Of a DNA stretch of 64,000 nucleotides, positions 35,715 through 45,533 are shown piece by piece. The notes under the pieces were generated by a model, which saw nothing but the letters and a program-made list of their open reading frames with translations, made no database searches and was not told where the DNA came from. This DNA comes from Bacilli bacterium (GTDB lineage: Bacteria > Bacillota_I > Bacilli_A > RFN20 > CAG-826). The stretch covers positions 211,436 to 275,435 of the forward strand of contig JAKSUV010000001.1 in NCBI GenBank assembly GCA_024408655.1. Direction: 5' to 3'. The first letter of the stretch is position 1; each line of letters begins with the position of its first letter. A program made the translations under genes and the position numbers.

Positions 35715-36815
35715 TTAACTTAACTTTTGGGTTAATTTAAATTCAACATCGCTTTTATATTGACTAGCGCTACTGACGCTTGCTAATTTCTTAATTACTT
35801 TCGTGGTTGCATTCGTCTCGTCTAATAGTTCGGCTAATTTATTAGCATCCACACCATCATAGTTATAACGAAGGAGCATTTTCTTGGCTTTCTTATCGTA
35901 TTTCACCGCAATCCGGATAATAAATTTTCTTTCGGTAGCTTTAAGTAAGATCGAGTTAAATGTTTCATCAAGTAATTGGACCATCGTGGTAATCGTTTTC
36001 TTACCAATATAGTTCGCGTTTAAGAAGGAAAGCATTGATTTATTAATGGTCTTATAGTCATAAGAACGATCCATAATTTGGTAATCCCAACTTTGGGTAT
36101 GGAAAATAAATTCTTTGGTCCGTTCGTTCTTGGGGTGTTCAAAGATTTGATTAGGTGTCCCTTCTTCACATACCATTCCATCATCCACAAAAACCACCCG
36201 GGTTGAGACTTTCTTGGCGAAGTCTTTTTCGTGGGTAACGATAAGAATGGTGATACCGGTTTTCGCTAAACTAGTAATCACATTTAAAACTTCTAAGACT
36301 AGTGAGGAGTCAAGGGCGCTTGTCGGTTCATCAAAAAGAATTACTTCTGGATCCATCGCAAGCGTCCGCGCAATCGCAATCCGTTGTTTTTGCCCACCGC
36401 TTAATTCATCAGGATAGGCAAAGCGTTTATCATATAAGTCCACTTGGCGTAATAATTTAACCGCTTTATCGTAAGCTTCTTGGCGGCTCCGTTTTAATAA
36501 CGTAGTTTGTGGCTTCATGACGTTTTCAATCACCGAATAATGGTTAAAGAGGTTAAAGTTTTGAAACACCATTCCAACCTTCCGGCGGTAGAGCGCTTTT
36601 TTAAAGCGCCGGGCCAGAATATTTTGTCCCTTATAAAGGATTTCTCCACCGGTAGGTGTTTCCAGTAGATTAATACAACGGAGTAAAGTTGATTTACCCG
36701 TACCCGATGGACCAATAATTGAAATAACCTCTCCTTGGTTAATCTTAAGATTAATATCCCTTAATGGAGTGTATTGGCCATACTTCTTATTTAAATGTTT
36801 AATCTCAATTATCAT
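35715..36815 (-). CDS. Amino acid ABC transporter ATP-binding protein with C-terminal extension
   Basis: 366 residues. Residues 1-240 are a polar amino-acid transporter ATPase (GlnQ/HisP type): Walker [14 protein letters not shown], signature [12 protein letters not shown], Walker [13 protein letters not shown], switch His in LIVTHEKDF. Residues 245-366 are an extra domain absent from normal GlnQ (about 240 residues). It contains a helix [16 protein letters not shown] followed by paired strands; the pattern faintly recalls GHKL-type ATP-binding folds but lacks a clear signature. It overlaps the upstream SBP-permease gene by 11 bases, so the two form a unit. Confidence 0.9.
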   Translation of the reverse strand: MIIEIKHLNKKYGQYTPLRDINLKINQGEVISIIGPSGTGKSTLLRCINLLETPTGGEILYKGQNILARRFKKALYRRKVGMVFQNFNLFNHYSVIENVMKPQTTLLKRSRQEAYDKAVKLLRQVDLYDKRFAYPDELSGGQKQRIAIARTLAMDPEVILFDEPTSALDSSLVLEVLNVITSLAKTGITILIVTHEKDFAKKVSTRVVFVDDGMVCEEGTPNQIFEHPKNERTKEFIFHTQSWDYQIMDRSYDYKTINKSMLSFLNANYIGKKTITTMVQLLDETFNSILLKATERKFIIRIAVKYDKKAKKMLLRYNYDGVDANKLAELLDETNATTKVIKKLASVSSASQYKSDVEFKLTQKLS

Positions 36816-39210
36816 CGGTCTTTATCCCTCGTATAATTCGTTTTTGACTCCGGTGTTTTGGATCGGTGGAGAAGTTAATGCGGTTGACAATAAATTCGAA
36901 GAGTAGCGCAAAGAGAATATAAATAATTGCCACCGCAATTAACGGGAAGAAGGCTTCGAAGGTTTGGTTACGAATAATATCAGCGATCTTAGTTAAATCT
37001 TGAACCGCGACATAACCAACGATTGAAGTTGATTTAATTAAAGAAGTAATCGCGGACTTATAACCAGGTAAAGACTGTTTCGCCGCTTGGGGTAAGATAA
37101 TCTTCATAAAGGTGGTCCGCCGTTTATAACCTAACGCGGTCGCGGCTTCTTCTTGTCCTTTATCAACCGTCGCTACGCCTTGTCCTAGTAAGGAGAAGAC
37201 GGAACAAGCAAAGAGGAGCGAGAAGACAACCATCGAGACAATTAATCCTTCAATTTGGACATTCCTAAAGATAACGTAGAAGAAGATCATAAGCGTAACA
37301 ACTTCAGGGAGTCCAGTTAATAGCCACGACACCGCGCCTAAGAGCTTATCAAGTAGCTTTAAGTTCGTCGCTCTTAATAATAAGAAGAGTAAGAAACCAA
37401 TGATTGTACCACCCGCAATTGAGGCAATCACAATTAAGAAGGTATTAAGAATACCTTGTAAGAATAACTTATACCGTCCTTCTTCAATAAAGGTGGAATA
37501 GAAAGCATCAACAATCTTTTGCCAAAAACTACGGTTATCGGAGAAGGTCTTGTTTAAGACCACACCAATTACTTTGCTTTCTGAAGTGGAGGTAGAGAAA
37601 ACAATGCCGCTAGTAGTAACACCGGTTAAAGAACCGCCGCCAATAGAAAGTCCTGTATCGTCGGTTGTCACTTTACTAATGACGGTATCAAACCCAGCTT
37701 CTTTTTCCTCCTTGATGTTATAGCCACACTTCTTAGCAAATAACCTAAGCAAATCAATTTCATATCCAGAGAATTCTTTTTTTTCAGGACTATAGTAATC
37801 GTATGGTAAAGAATCTGCCGGTGTGTAATAAATAAGTTGTTCACCATTAGGGTTATATGGTAAAGGCTCGGCTTGTGGTAGATTTTTCGCATTATCTAGA
37901 CTCAGCCATTTATGTTGTAAAGCCTTTATTTCTTCTTGATACTTTGAATCTTTAAAGAATGCGTTAAATTCATCACAAATTTTTCTACCGGTTGCGTTGC
38001 TATTAAATGCAAATGATGTTTCGGCAGTAATCTCTTCAGGAAAACTATCAAATAGTGTCTTGAAATCATTGCCAAGTAGGCTGGCTTCAACTTCGGTAGT
38101 GAAGAAGGCATCAATTTTATTAGAACGAGCCGCGGCAATACAATCGGTGGTCGAGTTATATACATAGTATTGAGCGTTAGGTAATTCATTTTTCACGTCA
38201 TTAGCGAATAATGAGTTAGGTTTAATGCCAATCCGTCGATTGTAATCATTTAATTGACTAAGACTATGAATTTGATCATCAGGAGTTTTGACCACAAAAC
38301 GCACGCCATTAGTATCAAGGATAGGGTTCGAAGAAAAAATACATTCCTCATCGGATTTATGCCGTATCCAAGAATCACGATGTGGAATACAACCAATTAG
38401 TAGAGAACGATCTTGAAAGTCTGTATTCCAAATTTTTTGCCTAAAGTCAAAAATTTTGTCATCTTTCGTTTGACCCGATACAGTGGAGTATTCCGTCGAA
38501 TCAAGAGCGTACACGGGTTCTCCATCTCGGTGATTTTCGTTATGATAGTTAATAGCGTTTATTAGCAAATCATATTCAAAACCAGTTAAATTGTCGCCTT
38601 CGTCTTTATAACACATAGGCGGACATTCGGGGTCATAGTAGACTTTTAACTTAATTGGGTTAGGCCCAGCATCTTTTATGTCAGTTAGTGTTTTAGTGCT
38701 ATTAACATCAAACCATTTCGTTTTCAATGATTGAATAGTTTGACTTTTGTTGAGATAATCAATCGCGCTATTTAAATGATTTTCAAGGTCATAAGGTTCT
38801 GAATAAGAAGTAGGGCGACAGAAAGCAAGGGCATATCCAAAATCGCTGTCACCATATGAATGAATTAATTGATTGAGGCTAGTTATATTTGGCGAATTAT
38901 TGATGAGATATTCAGCAATTGGATAATCAGCAATAAAACCATCCAGTTTTCCATTTTTTACATCCTCGATGGCGGCCTGATGGCCTCTTTCATCGTTATC
39001 GTATTCATGCCAATGAGGGAAAACAAATTGTCTTGATTTTTGGGCTGCTTCTTTATCGGATTTATCAAAAAAACCAATTTCAGCGTCGTGGTAGTCAGAT
39101 ATTTCATTTTTTGTTTCTGTTCGTGTGCAACTAGTGAGCCCAAATAAAATAGGCACAGCGGCAAATATTGATAAAAGGAAGAATGCACTTTTTTTCTTGG
39201 CCTTTTTCAT
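36805..39210 (-). CDS. Amino acid ABC transporter: fused substrate-binding lipoprotein and permease
   Basis: 801 residues from ATG 39210 (an in-frame GTG is at 39216). A signal peptide ends in GLTSC (Cys28). Then come three SBP_bac_3-like segments: 41-170 looks like only the second half of a binding domain ([15 protein letters not shown]...LKTKWF); 185-440 looks complete; 457-553 looks like only the first half ([16 protein letters not shown]...[11 protein letters not shown]). A GlnP-type permease domain follows (about 575-790, [12 protein letters not shown] is the EAA loop). Like Lactococcus GlnP, the binding domains are tethered to the permease. The two half domains may form one permuted unit. 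A -10 TAAAAT lies 9 bases before the ATG. Confidence 0.9.
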   Translation of the reverse strand: MKKAKKKSAFFLLSIFAAVPILFGLTSCTRTETKNEISDYHDAEIGFFDKSDKEAAQKSRQFVFPHWHEYDNDERGHQAAIEDVKNGKLDGFIADYPIAEYLINNSPNITSLNQLIHSYGDSDFGYALAFCRPTSYSEPYDLENHLNSAIDYLNKSQTIQSLKTKWFDVNSTKTLTDIKDAGPNPIKLKVYYDPECPPMCYKDEGDNLTGFEYDLLINAINYHNENHRDGEPVYALDSTEYSTVSGQTKDDKIFDFRQKIWNTDFQDRSLLIGCIPHRDSWIRHKSDEECIFSSNPILDTNGVRFVVKTPDDQIHSLSQLNDYNRRIGIKPNSLFANDVKNELPNAQYYVYNSTTDCIAAARSNKIDAFFTTEVEASLLGNDFKTLFDSFPEEITAETSFAFNSNATGRKICDEFNAFFKDSKYQEEIKALQHKWLSLDNAKNLPQAEPLPYNPNGEQLIYYTPADSLPYDYYSPEKKEFSGYEIDLLRLFAKKCGYNIKEEKEAGFDTVISKVTTDDTGLSIGGGSLTGVTTSGIVFSTSTSESKVIGVVLNKTFSDNRSFWQKIVDAFYSTFIEEGRYKLFLQGILNTFLIVIASIAGGTIIGFLLFLLLRATNLKLLDKLLGAVSWLLTGLPEVVTLMIFFYVIFRNVQIEGLIVSMVVFSLLFACSVFSLLGQGVATVDKGQEEAATALGYKRRTTFMKIILPQAAKQSLPGYKSAITSLIKSTSIVGYVAVQDLTKIADIIRNQTFEAFFPLIAVAIIYILFALLFEFIVNRINFSTDPKHRSQKRIIRGIKTDDN

Positions 39211-39281
39211 ACTCACATTATTTTAAAATAAAAGACGATAAATGTAAATTTTAAATATTTTATTTAAAAAATAATAGTATT

Positions 39282-39310
39282 TTGATACATAATATTAGAT
39301 TTGCTATAAT
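39282..39310 (+). promoter_or_regulatory. Promoter of the BspA-like lipoprotein gene, leaderless
   Basis: TTGATA (39282-39287), 17-bp spacer, TATAAT (39305-39310). The GTG start codon is exactly 6 bases after the -10, which places the transcription start on the start codon. Confidence 0.7.
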
Positions 39311-39316
39311 CAAAAC

Positions 39317-40117
39317 GTGAAAAAAATTGTTACAGTTATTTCCTTTCTTCCGTGTTTTTTGTTTGCTTTTTCTTGTGGCAATGGGCAAGATCCCGGACCA
39401 ATCGATTGCAAAGATTTATGTTTTACCGCCGTTTGTGATTATAGCGATGGCGTGAGCATAGGATGGAAAACTAATAGTGACAATCTTACTTCACAATTAG
39501 AAAAGACTATTCAAATTTCTGTTGATGGGCGTGATTGGCATACTTGGGATGGCGATCCTGACACTACTGATTTTATGTTTCCGATGAAAGCGGGCGAAAA
39601 GTTTTATATCCGCAATACCAGCAAAACTCTCTCGCTATCGCAAGACGAATATTTTTATTTTGAATTTAAAGAACAAGGACATAATGATAGATTTTGGGAT
39701 ATTAGTGGAGATATCCGTAGTTTAATTAATTACGCTGATGAAATTCCAGAATACAGCTTTTGTAATCTTTTTGGATTCGAATATACAGCCGGTGAAGGAT
39801 TTAATGTTCGCGATGCTTCACAATTGTTACTTCCAACGGATAAACTTTCTAAGGGATGTTACCAAGCAATGTTTTATGGTTGTTACGATTTAACTAAAGC
39901 GCCTTCATTGCCCGCCACTAAATTGGCAGACTATTGCTACAATAATATGTTCTATGGTTGCAGATCACTTAAAGTTAACGAAAACGGAACAGGCACAGAG
40001 ATTTTTACTTGTCCTTCTACTGACAATCTCACCGATCCGGTAACAGATATGTTTACTGGCACTACTGGTGATTTTACCAGCACGCCGACCACAGGTAATA
40101 CATATAATTATTATTAA
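39317..40117 (+). CDS. Lipoprotein with BspA-type repeat
   Basis: 266 residues, GTG start fixed by the promoter 6 bases upstream. The signal peptide ends in FAFSC (Cys20). The middle is a beta-rich domain (about 30-130; VSVDG-like ISVDGRDWHTWDG). The C-terminal third carries the repeat seen in gut surface proteins: CYQAMFYGCYDLTKAPSLPA and CYNNMFYGCRSLK. It is truncated soon after the second repeat by a T/G/N-rich tail, with few repeats compared with typical members. Predicted surface exposed; ligand unknown. Confidence 0.72.
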   Translation: MKKIVTVISFLPCFLFAFSCGNGQDPGPIDCKDLCFTAVCDYSDGVSIGWKTNSDNLTSQLEKTIQISVDGRDWHTWDGDPDTTDFMFPMKAGEKFYIRNTSKTLSLSQDEYFYFEFKEQGHNDRFWDISGDIRSLINYADEIPEYSFCNLFGFEYTAGEGFNVRDASQLLLPTDKLSKGCYQAMFYGCYDLTKAPSLPATKLADYCYNNMFYGCRSLKVNENGTGTEIFTCPSTDNLTDPVTDMFTGTTGDFTSTPTTGNTYNYY

Positions 40118-40121
40118 TAAC

Positions 40122-40143
40122 AAAAACCAACTAGTTGTTTTTT
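40122..40143. terminator. Bidirectional terminator between convergent genes
   Basis: AAAAACCAAC and GTTGTTTTTT flank a TA centre and pair with one mismatch. A-tract on one side and T-tract on the other serve both the lipoprotein gene and the convergent aldehyde dehydrogenase gene. Confidence 0.7.
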
Positions 40144-40156
40144 ATTAGTAATTAAC

Positions 40157-41563
40157 TTACTTAATAAAACGTTTTAAGAAGTCTTTCTTCTTTTTGCTAT
40201 ATGGATGTTGTCGCATTGGTAAATTTAATTTTGTTTTACCAAATAAAACGGTGGATGGGTGAGTGAATTCTCTAAAGCCCCAAACACCATGATAGCAACC
40301 CATACCCGAATGACCAGTGCCACCAAAAGGCGCACCTTTAACCACCATATGCATAATGACTTCGTTCACACAGCCACCGCCATATTGTTGAGTGGACATG
40401 GTTTTTCTTGCCCAGCTCATATCCTTCGTAAATAAATATAAGGCTAAGCCATGTTCACGACGGGCAATCGTATTTAATAATTGATCAACTTCGTTATCTT
40501 TATAAGTGACGATTGGAAGTAAGGGTGAGAAGAGTTCGTGATTCACAATCTTTTCATCAATCTTCACTGGATAGATAATCGTGGGGCTATATTTACAAGT
40601 TTCGGGATCCCCTTCGCCACCAAAGACAATGCGGTCACGATATTCTTCCGCTTCTTTGGCGCAATAATCATAAGCGCCCCGCGTAATTAACTTCGCGTAT
40701 TCCGGATTTTTAAACGCTTGCTCACCAATTTGACTAATAAACGCTTGCTTTAAGACTTTAATAAATTTATCGGCAACTTCTTCCGCCACGGCAATTTGGT
40801 TAATGTTGATACAAATTTGGCCGCTGTTACAAATCTTAAAGAAGGCAATCTTCTTCGCCGCATCTAATAAATCAGCGTCTTTCCGAATAATACACCAGTT
40901 CCCGGTTTCGCCACCTAACTCTAAAGTAACCGGAGTTAAATTCTTCGCGGCACACTCCATCACGTGAACGCCAATGCGTGGAGAGCCAGTATAGAAAATC
41001 TTATCGAAGCGTTCGTTTAAGCAGAAATCAGCGACATCGTGACCACCATCAACGACACTGATGTAGTGATCAGGAAAAGTCGCGGCAATAATCTTTTGTA
41101 AACAAGCGGTTGAGGCCTTTGATTTACTTGAACATTTAATGACCGCGGTATTACCACCCGCAATCGCGGGGATTAAAACACCAACGGATAATAAGAAGGG
41201 GAAGTTAAATGGTGCCACGATTAAAGAGACACCATAAGGCATCTTATAGATTTTGGTCATGGTGGAAGGGAAACACGCAATCCCAGAACGTAAGCGTTCG
41301 GGGCGTGCCCATTTCTTTAGTCCACGAATTGTTTCGTTTAATTCGAGGATGACTGGTCCAATATCACATAAGTAGGCTTCCGTATCACAACGCCCTAAAT
41401 CTTCGTGTAAGGCTTGTTCAATTTCACTTTGATATTTAATGAGCATATTTTTTAACTTGAGTAATTGCGCTTTCCGAAATGCGATACTTAAGGTTTTACC
41501 CGTTAAAAAATATTCTCTTTGTTTTGTGACTAGCGCGTGAACGCTTTCTTTACTCCATTCCAT
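40157..41563 (-). CDS. Aldehyde dehydrogenase family protein (class 3 type)
   Basis: 468 residues. NAD(P)-dependent oxidation of aldehydes to acids. Motifs: APFNFPFLLSVGVLIPAIAGGNTAVIKCS (about 117-145), the general-base region TLELGGETGNW (Glu near 222) and the catalytic cysteine in NSGQICININQIA (near 258). The short N- and C-termini match the membrane-associated or soluble ALDH3-like group; the C-terminus is very basic (KKKKDFLKRFIK), which could favour membrane contact. AGAGG upstream supports the ATG at 41563. It is monocistronic, with TATAAT about 25 bases upstream. Confidence 0.92.
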   Translation of the reverse strand: MEWSKESVHALVTKQREYFLTGKTLSIAFRKAQLLKLKNMLIKYQSEIEQALHEDLGRCDTEAYLCDIGPVILELNETIRGLKKWARPERLRSGIACFPSTMTKIYKMPYGVSLIVAPFNFPFLLSVGVLIPAIAGGNTAVIKCSSKSKASTACLQKIIAATFPDHYISVVDGGHDVADFCLNERFDKIFYTGSPRIGVHVMECAAKNLTPVTLELGGETGNWCIIRKDADLLDAAKKIAFFKICNSGQICININQIAVAEEVADKFIKVLKQAFISQIGEQAFKNPEYAKLITRGAYDYCAKEAEEYRDRIVFGGEGDPETCKYSPTIIYPVKIDEKIVNHELFSPLLPIVTYKDNEVDQLLNTIARREHGLALYLFTKDMSWARKTMSTQQYGGGCVNEVIMHMVVKGAPFGGTGHSGMGCYHGVWGFREFTHPSTVLFGKTKLNLPMRQHPYSKKKKDFLKRFIK

Positions 41564-41646
41564 AAAAAAATACCTCTTGTTTAATTATACTGATAAGTAA
41601 CACTAAATAAAAGAAAAAGCACTGTTTACAGTGCTATAATGCTAAT

Positions 41647-41720
41647 TGGAGCAGGTGACGGGAATCGGACCCGCATAACTACCTTGGCAAGGTAGTGTTC
41701 TACCACTGAACTACACCTGC
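41647..41720 (-). tRNA. tRNA-Gly (GCC)
   Basis: 74 nt with encoded CCA on the minus strand. Acceptor GCAGGTG/CACCTGC perfect, anticodon stem CTACC/GGTAG with loop TTGCCAA (anticodon GCC), T arm GCGGG TCCGATT CCCGT. Discriminator U as expected for Gly. It sits between ald and gltX, opposite in strand to gltX. Confidence 0.96.
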
Positions 41721-41768
41721 AAATTGAGTGCCGTATTATTATAAATAAACTAAAATCAGTATTCAAGT

Positions 41769-41774
41769 TAAAAT
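41769..41774 (+). promoter_or_regulatory. -10 candidate of gltX, leaderless spacing
   Basis: TAAAAT ends 6 bases before the gltX ATG (41781) and no Shine-Dalgarno sequence is present. No convincing -35 was found, so this is weaker than the other cases. Confidence 0.35.
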
Positions 41775-41780
41775 AAATGT

Positions 41781-43445
41781 ATGGACAAACTAGTTGAATT
41801 AGCGGAATTAATGTTTCCTGAGATTAAAGAAACGATTGGGGATTTAGAAGCCAAGTACCCGCCCCGGAATTTAATTCCGTCCGCGGAAGTGACCCGTTTT
41901 GCGCCTTCCCCAACCGGCTATCTTCATACCGGAAGTCTATTTACTTCGCTTGTTAGTTATTCATTAGCGAAATCAACGAAAGGTGTCTTTTTTCTTCGCT
42001 TAGAAGATACCGACACTAAACGCGAAATTAAAGGTGCGGGGGAAATGCTTCTCCGTGAATTAAAGAATTTTAAGATTGTGCCCGATGAAGGTTATGCGGG
42101 TGATGATGTTGATAAAGGGATCTTAGGTCCTTACATGCAATCCCGCCGGGCCAAGATTTATAAAATTGTCATTAAAGAATTAGTGAAAAAAGGTTTAGCC
42201 TATCCTTGTTTCTGTACGCCTGAAGAATTAGAAGAAATTCGTGAGGTCCAAGAAGCGAGTAAACAAATCCCGGGTTATTATGGTAGCTATGCTAAATGTC
42301 GCTATTTAACTCCGGATGAAGCTATTAATCTAGTTAAAAGTGGGAAACCTTATGTTGTCCGGTTTAAAAGTCATGGTAACCACAATAATAAGATTCGGGT
42401 GCATGACGAAATTCGGGGTGATATTGATATCGCCGAGAACGATATTGATGTCGTCATCTTAAAAAGCGATGGTCTACCTACTTATCACTTCGCGCACGTC
42501 GTCGATGATCACTTTATGGGTACGACCACGGTCACTAGAGGTGAAGAATGGATATCATCTTTACCAATTCATGTCGAAATGTTTAAGGCACTTAATTGGC
42601 GGTTACCTAAATACGCGCATCTCCCCTTAATCCAAAAACTTGATAATGGCAATAAACGGAAATTAAGTAAACGGAAAGATCCAGAAGCAGCGGTGAACTT
42701 CTTCTTTGAACAAGGTTATCCCGTGGAAGGCGTATTAATTTACTTAATGAGTATCGCTAATTCTAACTTTGAACAATGGACGCTTGAAAATAAGTCATTT
42801 GATTTAAGTAAATTTAAATTCTCCTTAAGTAAGATGAGCCTTGATGGTGCCTTATTTGATTTAAATAAATTAGCCTATTTTGCGAAAGAATTCTTAGCTA
42901 CTCTCTCCGCGCAAGAGATGAGTAAGCGGGCATTAGAGTACGCGAATAAATATCAACCCGCTTTAGCGGATTTAATTAAACGCGATGAAGCCTATTTCAC
43001 TAAAATTATGAATATTGAACGTGATAAAGAAAACCCAAGAAAAGACTATGCGAAGTTCTCGGATATTTATCCGATTGTTCGTTTCTTCTATGATGATGAA
43101 TATCAAAAGATCATTCAAAACGGTTACCCATTTAATCCGAATATTAAGCGTGAACTAATTGCTCAAGTTCTCACCGACTTTATTAAGAGTAATGATTATT
43201 CGTTAAACGAAGCGGATTGGTTTAACAGTCTTAAAGCATTAGGCGCTAAATATGGCTTTGCCGCGAACCGAAAAGATTATAAAGCGAATCCTAGTCAATA
43301 TGTTGGGATGGTGAGTGATGTCGCGGAAATGCTTCGGATTGCCTTAACAGGCAATAAAAATTCACCGAACCTTTATTACATCCTCCATATTTTAAGTAAA
43401 GAAACTATCGAAAATAGAATTAAAAAAGCAATTGGCGTAAAATAA
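41781..43445 (+). CDS. gltX: Glutamyl-tRNA synthetase
   Basis: 554 residues, class I aminoacyl-tRNA synthetase charging tRNA-Glu (and possibly tRNA-Gln in organisms using the amidotransferase route). The ATP-binding motif is RFAPSPTGYLHTGSLFTSL (residues 40-58; HTGS at the HIGH position) and the KMSKS equivalent is KRKLSKRKDPEA (near 293). About 38 residues precede the catalytic core. The gene is followed after 8 bases by tRNA-Glu(CTC), so enzyme and cognate tRNA are likely made from one transcript. Confidence 0.95.
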   Translation: MDKLVELAELMFPEIKETIGDLEAKYPPRNLIPSAEVTRFAPSPTGYLHTGSLFTSLVSYSLAKSTKGVFFLRLEDTDTKREIKGAGEMLLRELKNFKIVPDEGYAGDDVDKGILGPYMQSRRAKIYKIVIKELVKKGLAYPCFCTPEELEEIREVQEASKQIPGYYGSYAKCRYLTPDEAINLVKSGKPYVVRFKSHGNHNNKIRVHDEIRGDIDIAENDIDVVILKSDGLPTYHFAHVVDDHFMGTTTVTRGEEWISSLPIHVEMFKALNWRLPKYAHLPLIQKLDNGNKRKLSKRKDPEAAVNFFFEQGYPVEGVLIYLMSIANSNFEQWTLENKSFDLSKFKFSLSKMSLDGALFDLNKLAYFAKEFLATLSAQEMSKRALEYANKYQPALADLIKRDEAYFTKIMNIERDKENPRKDYAKFSDIYPIVRFFYDDEYQKIIQNGYPFNPNIKRELIAQVLTDFIKSNDYSLNEADWFNSLKALGAKYGFAANRKDYKANPSQYVGMVSDVAEMLRIALTGNKNSPNLYYILHILSKETIENRIKKAIGVK

Positions 43446-43453
43446 TATCACCC

Positions 43454-43529
43454 GGTCCCATGGTCAAGCGGTTCAAGACGCAACCCTCTCAAGGTTGAAT
43501 CACGGGTTCGATTCCCGTTGGGATCACCA
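43454..43529 (+). tRNA. tRNA-Glu (CTC)
   Basis: 76 nt with encoded CCA. Acceptor GGTCCCA/TGGGATC (one G-U), anticodon stem CAACC/GGTTG with loop CTCTCAA (anticodon CTC), T arm ACGGG TTCGATT CCCGT. It lies 8 bases after the gltX stop and 12 bases before the next ATG, with no promoter in between. Confidence 0.95.
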
Positions 43530-43541
43530 ACTTATCAATTT

Positions 43542-44627
43542 ATGAAGAAAAGAGAAATTTCACCATCGGTCACTCGTCAATTACAAATTTTAAGTGACCA
43601 CTACGACATCGATGAAGAGCACAAAATTATCACCGTGGTGTTTTTCTTTGAGGACATTAGTGAAGTCCTTAATCCTCATTTAGCGGAAAATAAACTACCG
43701 CAGTTTAACCACGAATTCGTTGAAGAGATTAACGATATTCTTGATACTTTCCCGCTTGGCTATAAAGCAGATATTAAGATTAACGCGGATAACTTACGAG
43801 GCTATAAGCCAGAAGACTTATTAACTTCGTTACGTCATTCACTTGAACTTTATCGCTATGTGAGTAAGCGCGAAGGGGCGAAAAATTTCGTGCTCGCGAT
43901 GATTATGATGGGCATTGGTATCTTCGCTCTCTTTATGATGGTGCTCTCCGAACAACATCAGTGGTTTGAAGACGAAACGATTCGGACGCTGGTGACTGAG
44001 ATTATTGATATTATTGCCTGGGTCTTTGTTTGGGAAGCCGTGACAATGATTATGTTAAACCCAAGCGAATACCGTTCAATTTCCGTCAAACTAATTACGA
44101 AAATTAACACCATTAGTGTAACCTCTTTACGAAAGCACGCGGAGATTACCGCTGCGGATATGCTTGATCACTATGTGGATGATAAATCATATATTAAAGC
44201 GGGTAACTCTTGCTTATTAATTGGTGGTGTAGCGCTAGCCGCCCTCGCCATTCCAAACGCAATTCGCTCAATGATTAACGCCTACCATGGTGAGTACGGA
44301 ACTGGAACCGATCTAGCTTTCGCTATGTCACTAGCGGTTATCTTTGCGTTACTTTGTTTAGCCTCTGGCATCATCGCGATTATGAGTTACTTAACGGGTA
44401 AACGTCGTTATTACATTACCGCGCGAATCTTAATTCCTTTAACTTTAGCGTTTAACATTGCGATTGTGGTTTCTTTAGCCTATTGGATTGCCCGTGGTGT
44501 TTATTCTTATTCAATTATCATTACGCGGTGTTTTGAATTAGTCTTGTCACTCCTTTGCGGAATCGGTTTAATCTTAAAAAGACGTAGTAAACCTCATGCC
44601 ACAAATAACGAAAATCCCTTATCGTAA
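43542..44627 (+). CDS. Uncharacterised multi-pass membrane protein
   Basis: 361 residues from ATG 43542; the longer frame starting at 43518 would lie inside tRNA-Glu and is rejected. The N-terminal about 115 residues are soluble and acidic (DIDEEHKIITVVFFFEDISEVLNPHL). Six or so hydrophobic segments follow: about 120-145, 160-185, 232-255, 268-295, 303-328 and 335-352. No known family recognised. Position after gltX-tRNA-Glu and a 32-base overlap with the downstream hydrolase gene indicate co-transcription, but the role is unknown. Confidence 0.82.
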   Translation: MKKREISPSVTRQLQILSDHYDIDEEHKIITVVFFFEDISEVLNPHLAENKLPQFNHEFVEEINDILDTFPLGYKADIKINADNLRGYKPEDLLTSLRHSLELYRYVSKREGAKNFVLAMIMMGIGIFALFMMVLSEQHQWFEDETIRTLVTEIIDIIAWVFVWEAVTMIMLNPSEYRSISVKLITKINTISVTSLRKHAEITAADMLDHYVDDKSYIKAGNSCLLIGGVALAALAIPNAIRSMINAYHGEYGTGTDLAFAMSLAVIFALLCLASGIIAIMSYLTGKRRYYITARILIPLTLAFNIAIVVSLAYWIARGVYSYSIIITRCFELVLSLLCGIGLILKRRSKPHATNNENPLS

Positions 44628-45471
44628 ATACCACACTTGTGTGTATATTTATGGTTCCTTATCAAGTAAACGACCAGTCGTTATTATTTTACATGGTGGA
44701 CCAGGTGGTAACACCGCGATTTATCGTCCGTTAACTGATTTAGTTAAATATGGTTATACCGTAGTACTTTATGATCAACTTGGCTGTGGAAAGTCTAGTA
44801 GCATTCGTGGACATGAAGAACTTTATACGATGGCTACCTATGTCAATGAATTAAATCACTTATTAAAGTATTTAAAAATTAAGAATTATTATCTCATTGG
44901 TCACTCATGGGGCGGGATGCTTGCTTTATCCTATATTCATCAATATCAACCAACAGGTTTAAAGAAATTAGTGCTCTTCTCTTCTTTATATTCTACGAAG
45001 GCGTGGAACGAAACTAACCTTGAACGTTGTTTATCTTTATTAAAAGGAGAAGACAAAAAATATTGGTTAAATTGTTACAAGAATCAATCATTTAGTTCAC
45101 AAAAGGCCCGGCGGATTTTTAAAGAAAAACTTTTACCACATTATAAAAATAAGACGAATACTTCGCCTTATCCATACCGTAAATACCCGCATTATGATGG
45201 TAAGTTTATTTACCGAAAGATGTGGGGGAGCAATGATATGTTTGGTTTCGGCACTCTTTTAAATTGGGACGAAAGTAAAACTTTAAAACAAATTAAAGTA
45301 CCCACGCTCATTCTTTGTGGGCGTTACGATCAATCGCGCTTAAGCATGAATCAAAAGATGCAGCGCGCGATTAAAGGTAGTCAGTTAGTTTATTTAACTA
45401 AATCTGCGCACTGCGGCTACTTTAATGAATATCATAAGAGTTTAAGCGCGATTAGTAAGTTTTTCGCTTAA
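44596..45471 (+). CDS. Alpha/beta hydrolase, proline iminopeptidase-like
   Basis: 291 residues. The oxyanion motif HGGPGGNTAIYRPL (near 36) and nucleophile elbow GHSWGGML (Ser near 106) are typical of peptidase family S33 prolyl aminopeptidases. The likely acid Asp is in ILCGRYDQSR (near 240) and His in KSAHCGYFNE (near 272). Cytosolic, no signal peptide. It would release N-terminal proline or other residues from peptides; related hydrolases act on other amides or esters. The start lies within the preceding membrane protein gene, implying translational coupling. Confidence 0.85.
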   Translation: MPQITKIPYRKYHTCVYIYGSLSSKRPVVIILHGGPGGNTAIYRPLTDLVKYGYTVVLYDQLGCGKSSSIRGHEELYTMATYVNELNHLLKYLKIKNYYLIGHSWGGMLALSYIHQYQPTGLKKLVLFSSLYSTKAWNETNLERCLSLLKGEDKKYWLNCYKNQSFSSQKARRIFKEKLLPHYKNKTNTSPYPYRKYPHYDGKFIYRKMWGSNDMFGFGTLLNWDESKTLKQIKVPTLILCGRYDQSRLSMNQKMQRAIKGSQLVYLTKSAHCGYFNEYHKSLSAISKFFA

Positions 45472-45533
45472 TTTTCTTTACTTTATCTTGAGCGGAGAGT
45501 AAATTATAGTAGTTAATAAAAAGGGGTACATAT

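Noticed and set aside
37777..37784. T8 tract as a phase-variation site
   Set aside because: It lies in the middle of the SBP-permease coding region as a lysine/glutamate-coding stretch, and A/T runs of this length are expected in AT-rich DNA.
43518..43541. Upstream start of the membrane protein gene at 43518
   Set aside because: The first eight codons fall inside tRNA-Glu; ATG 43542 is the first start outside it.
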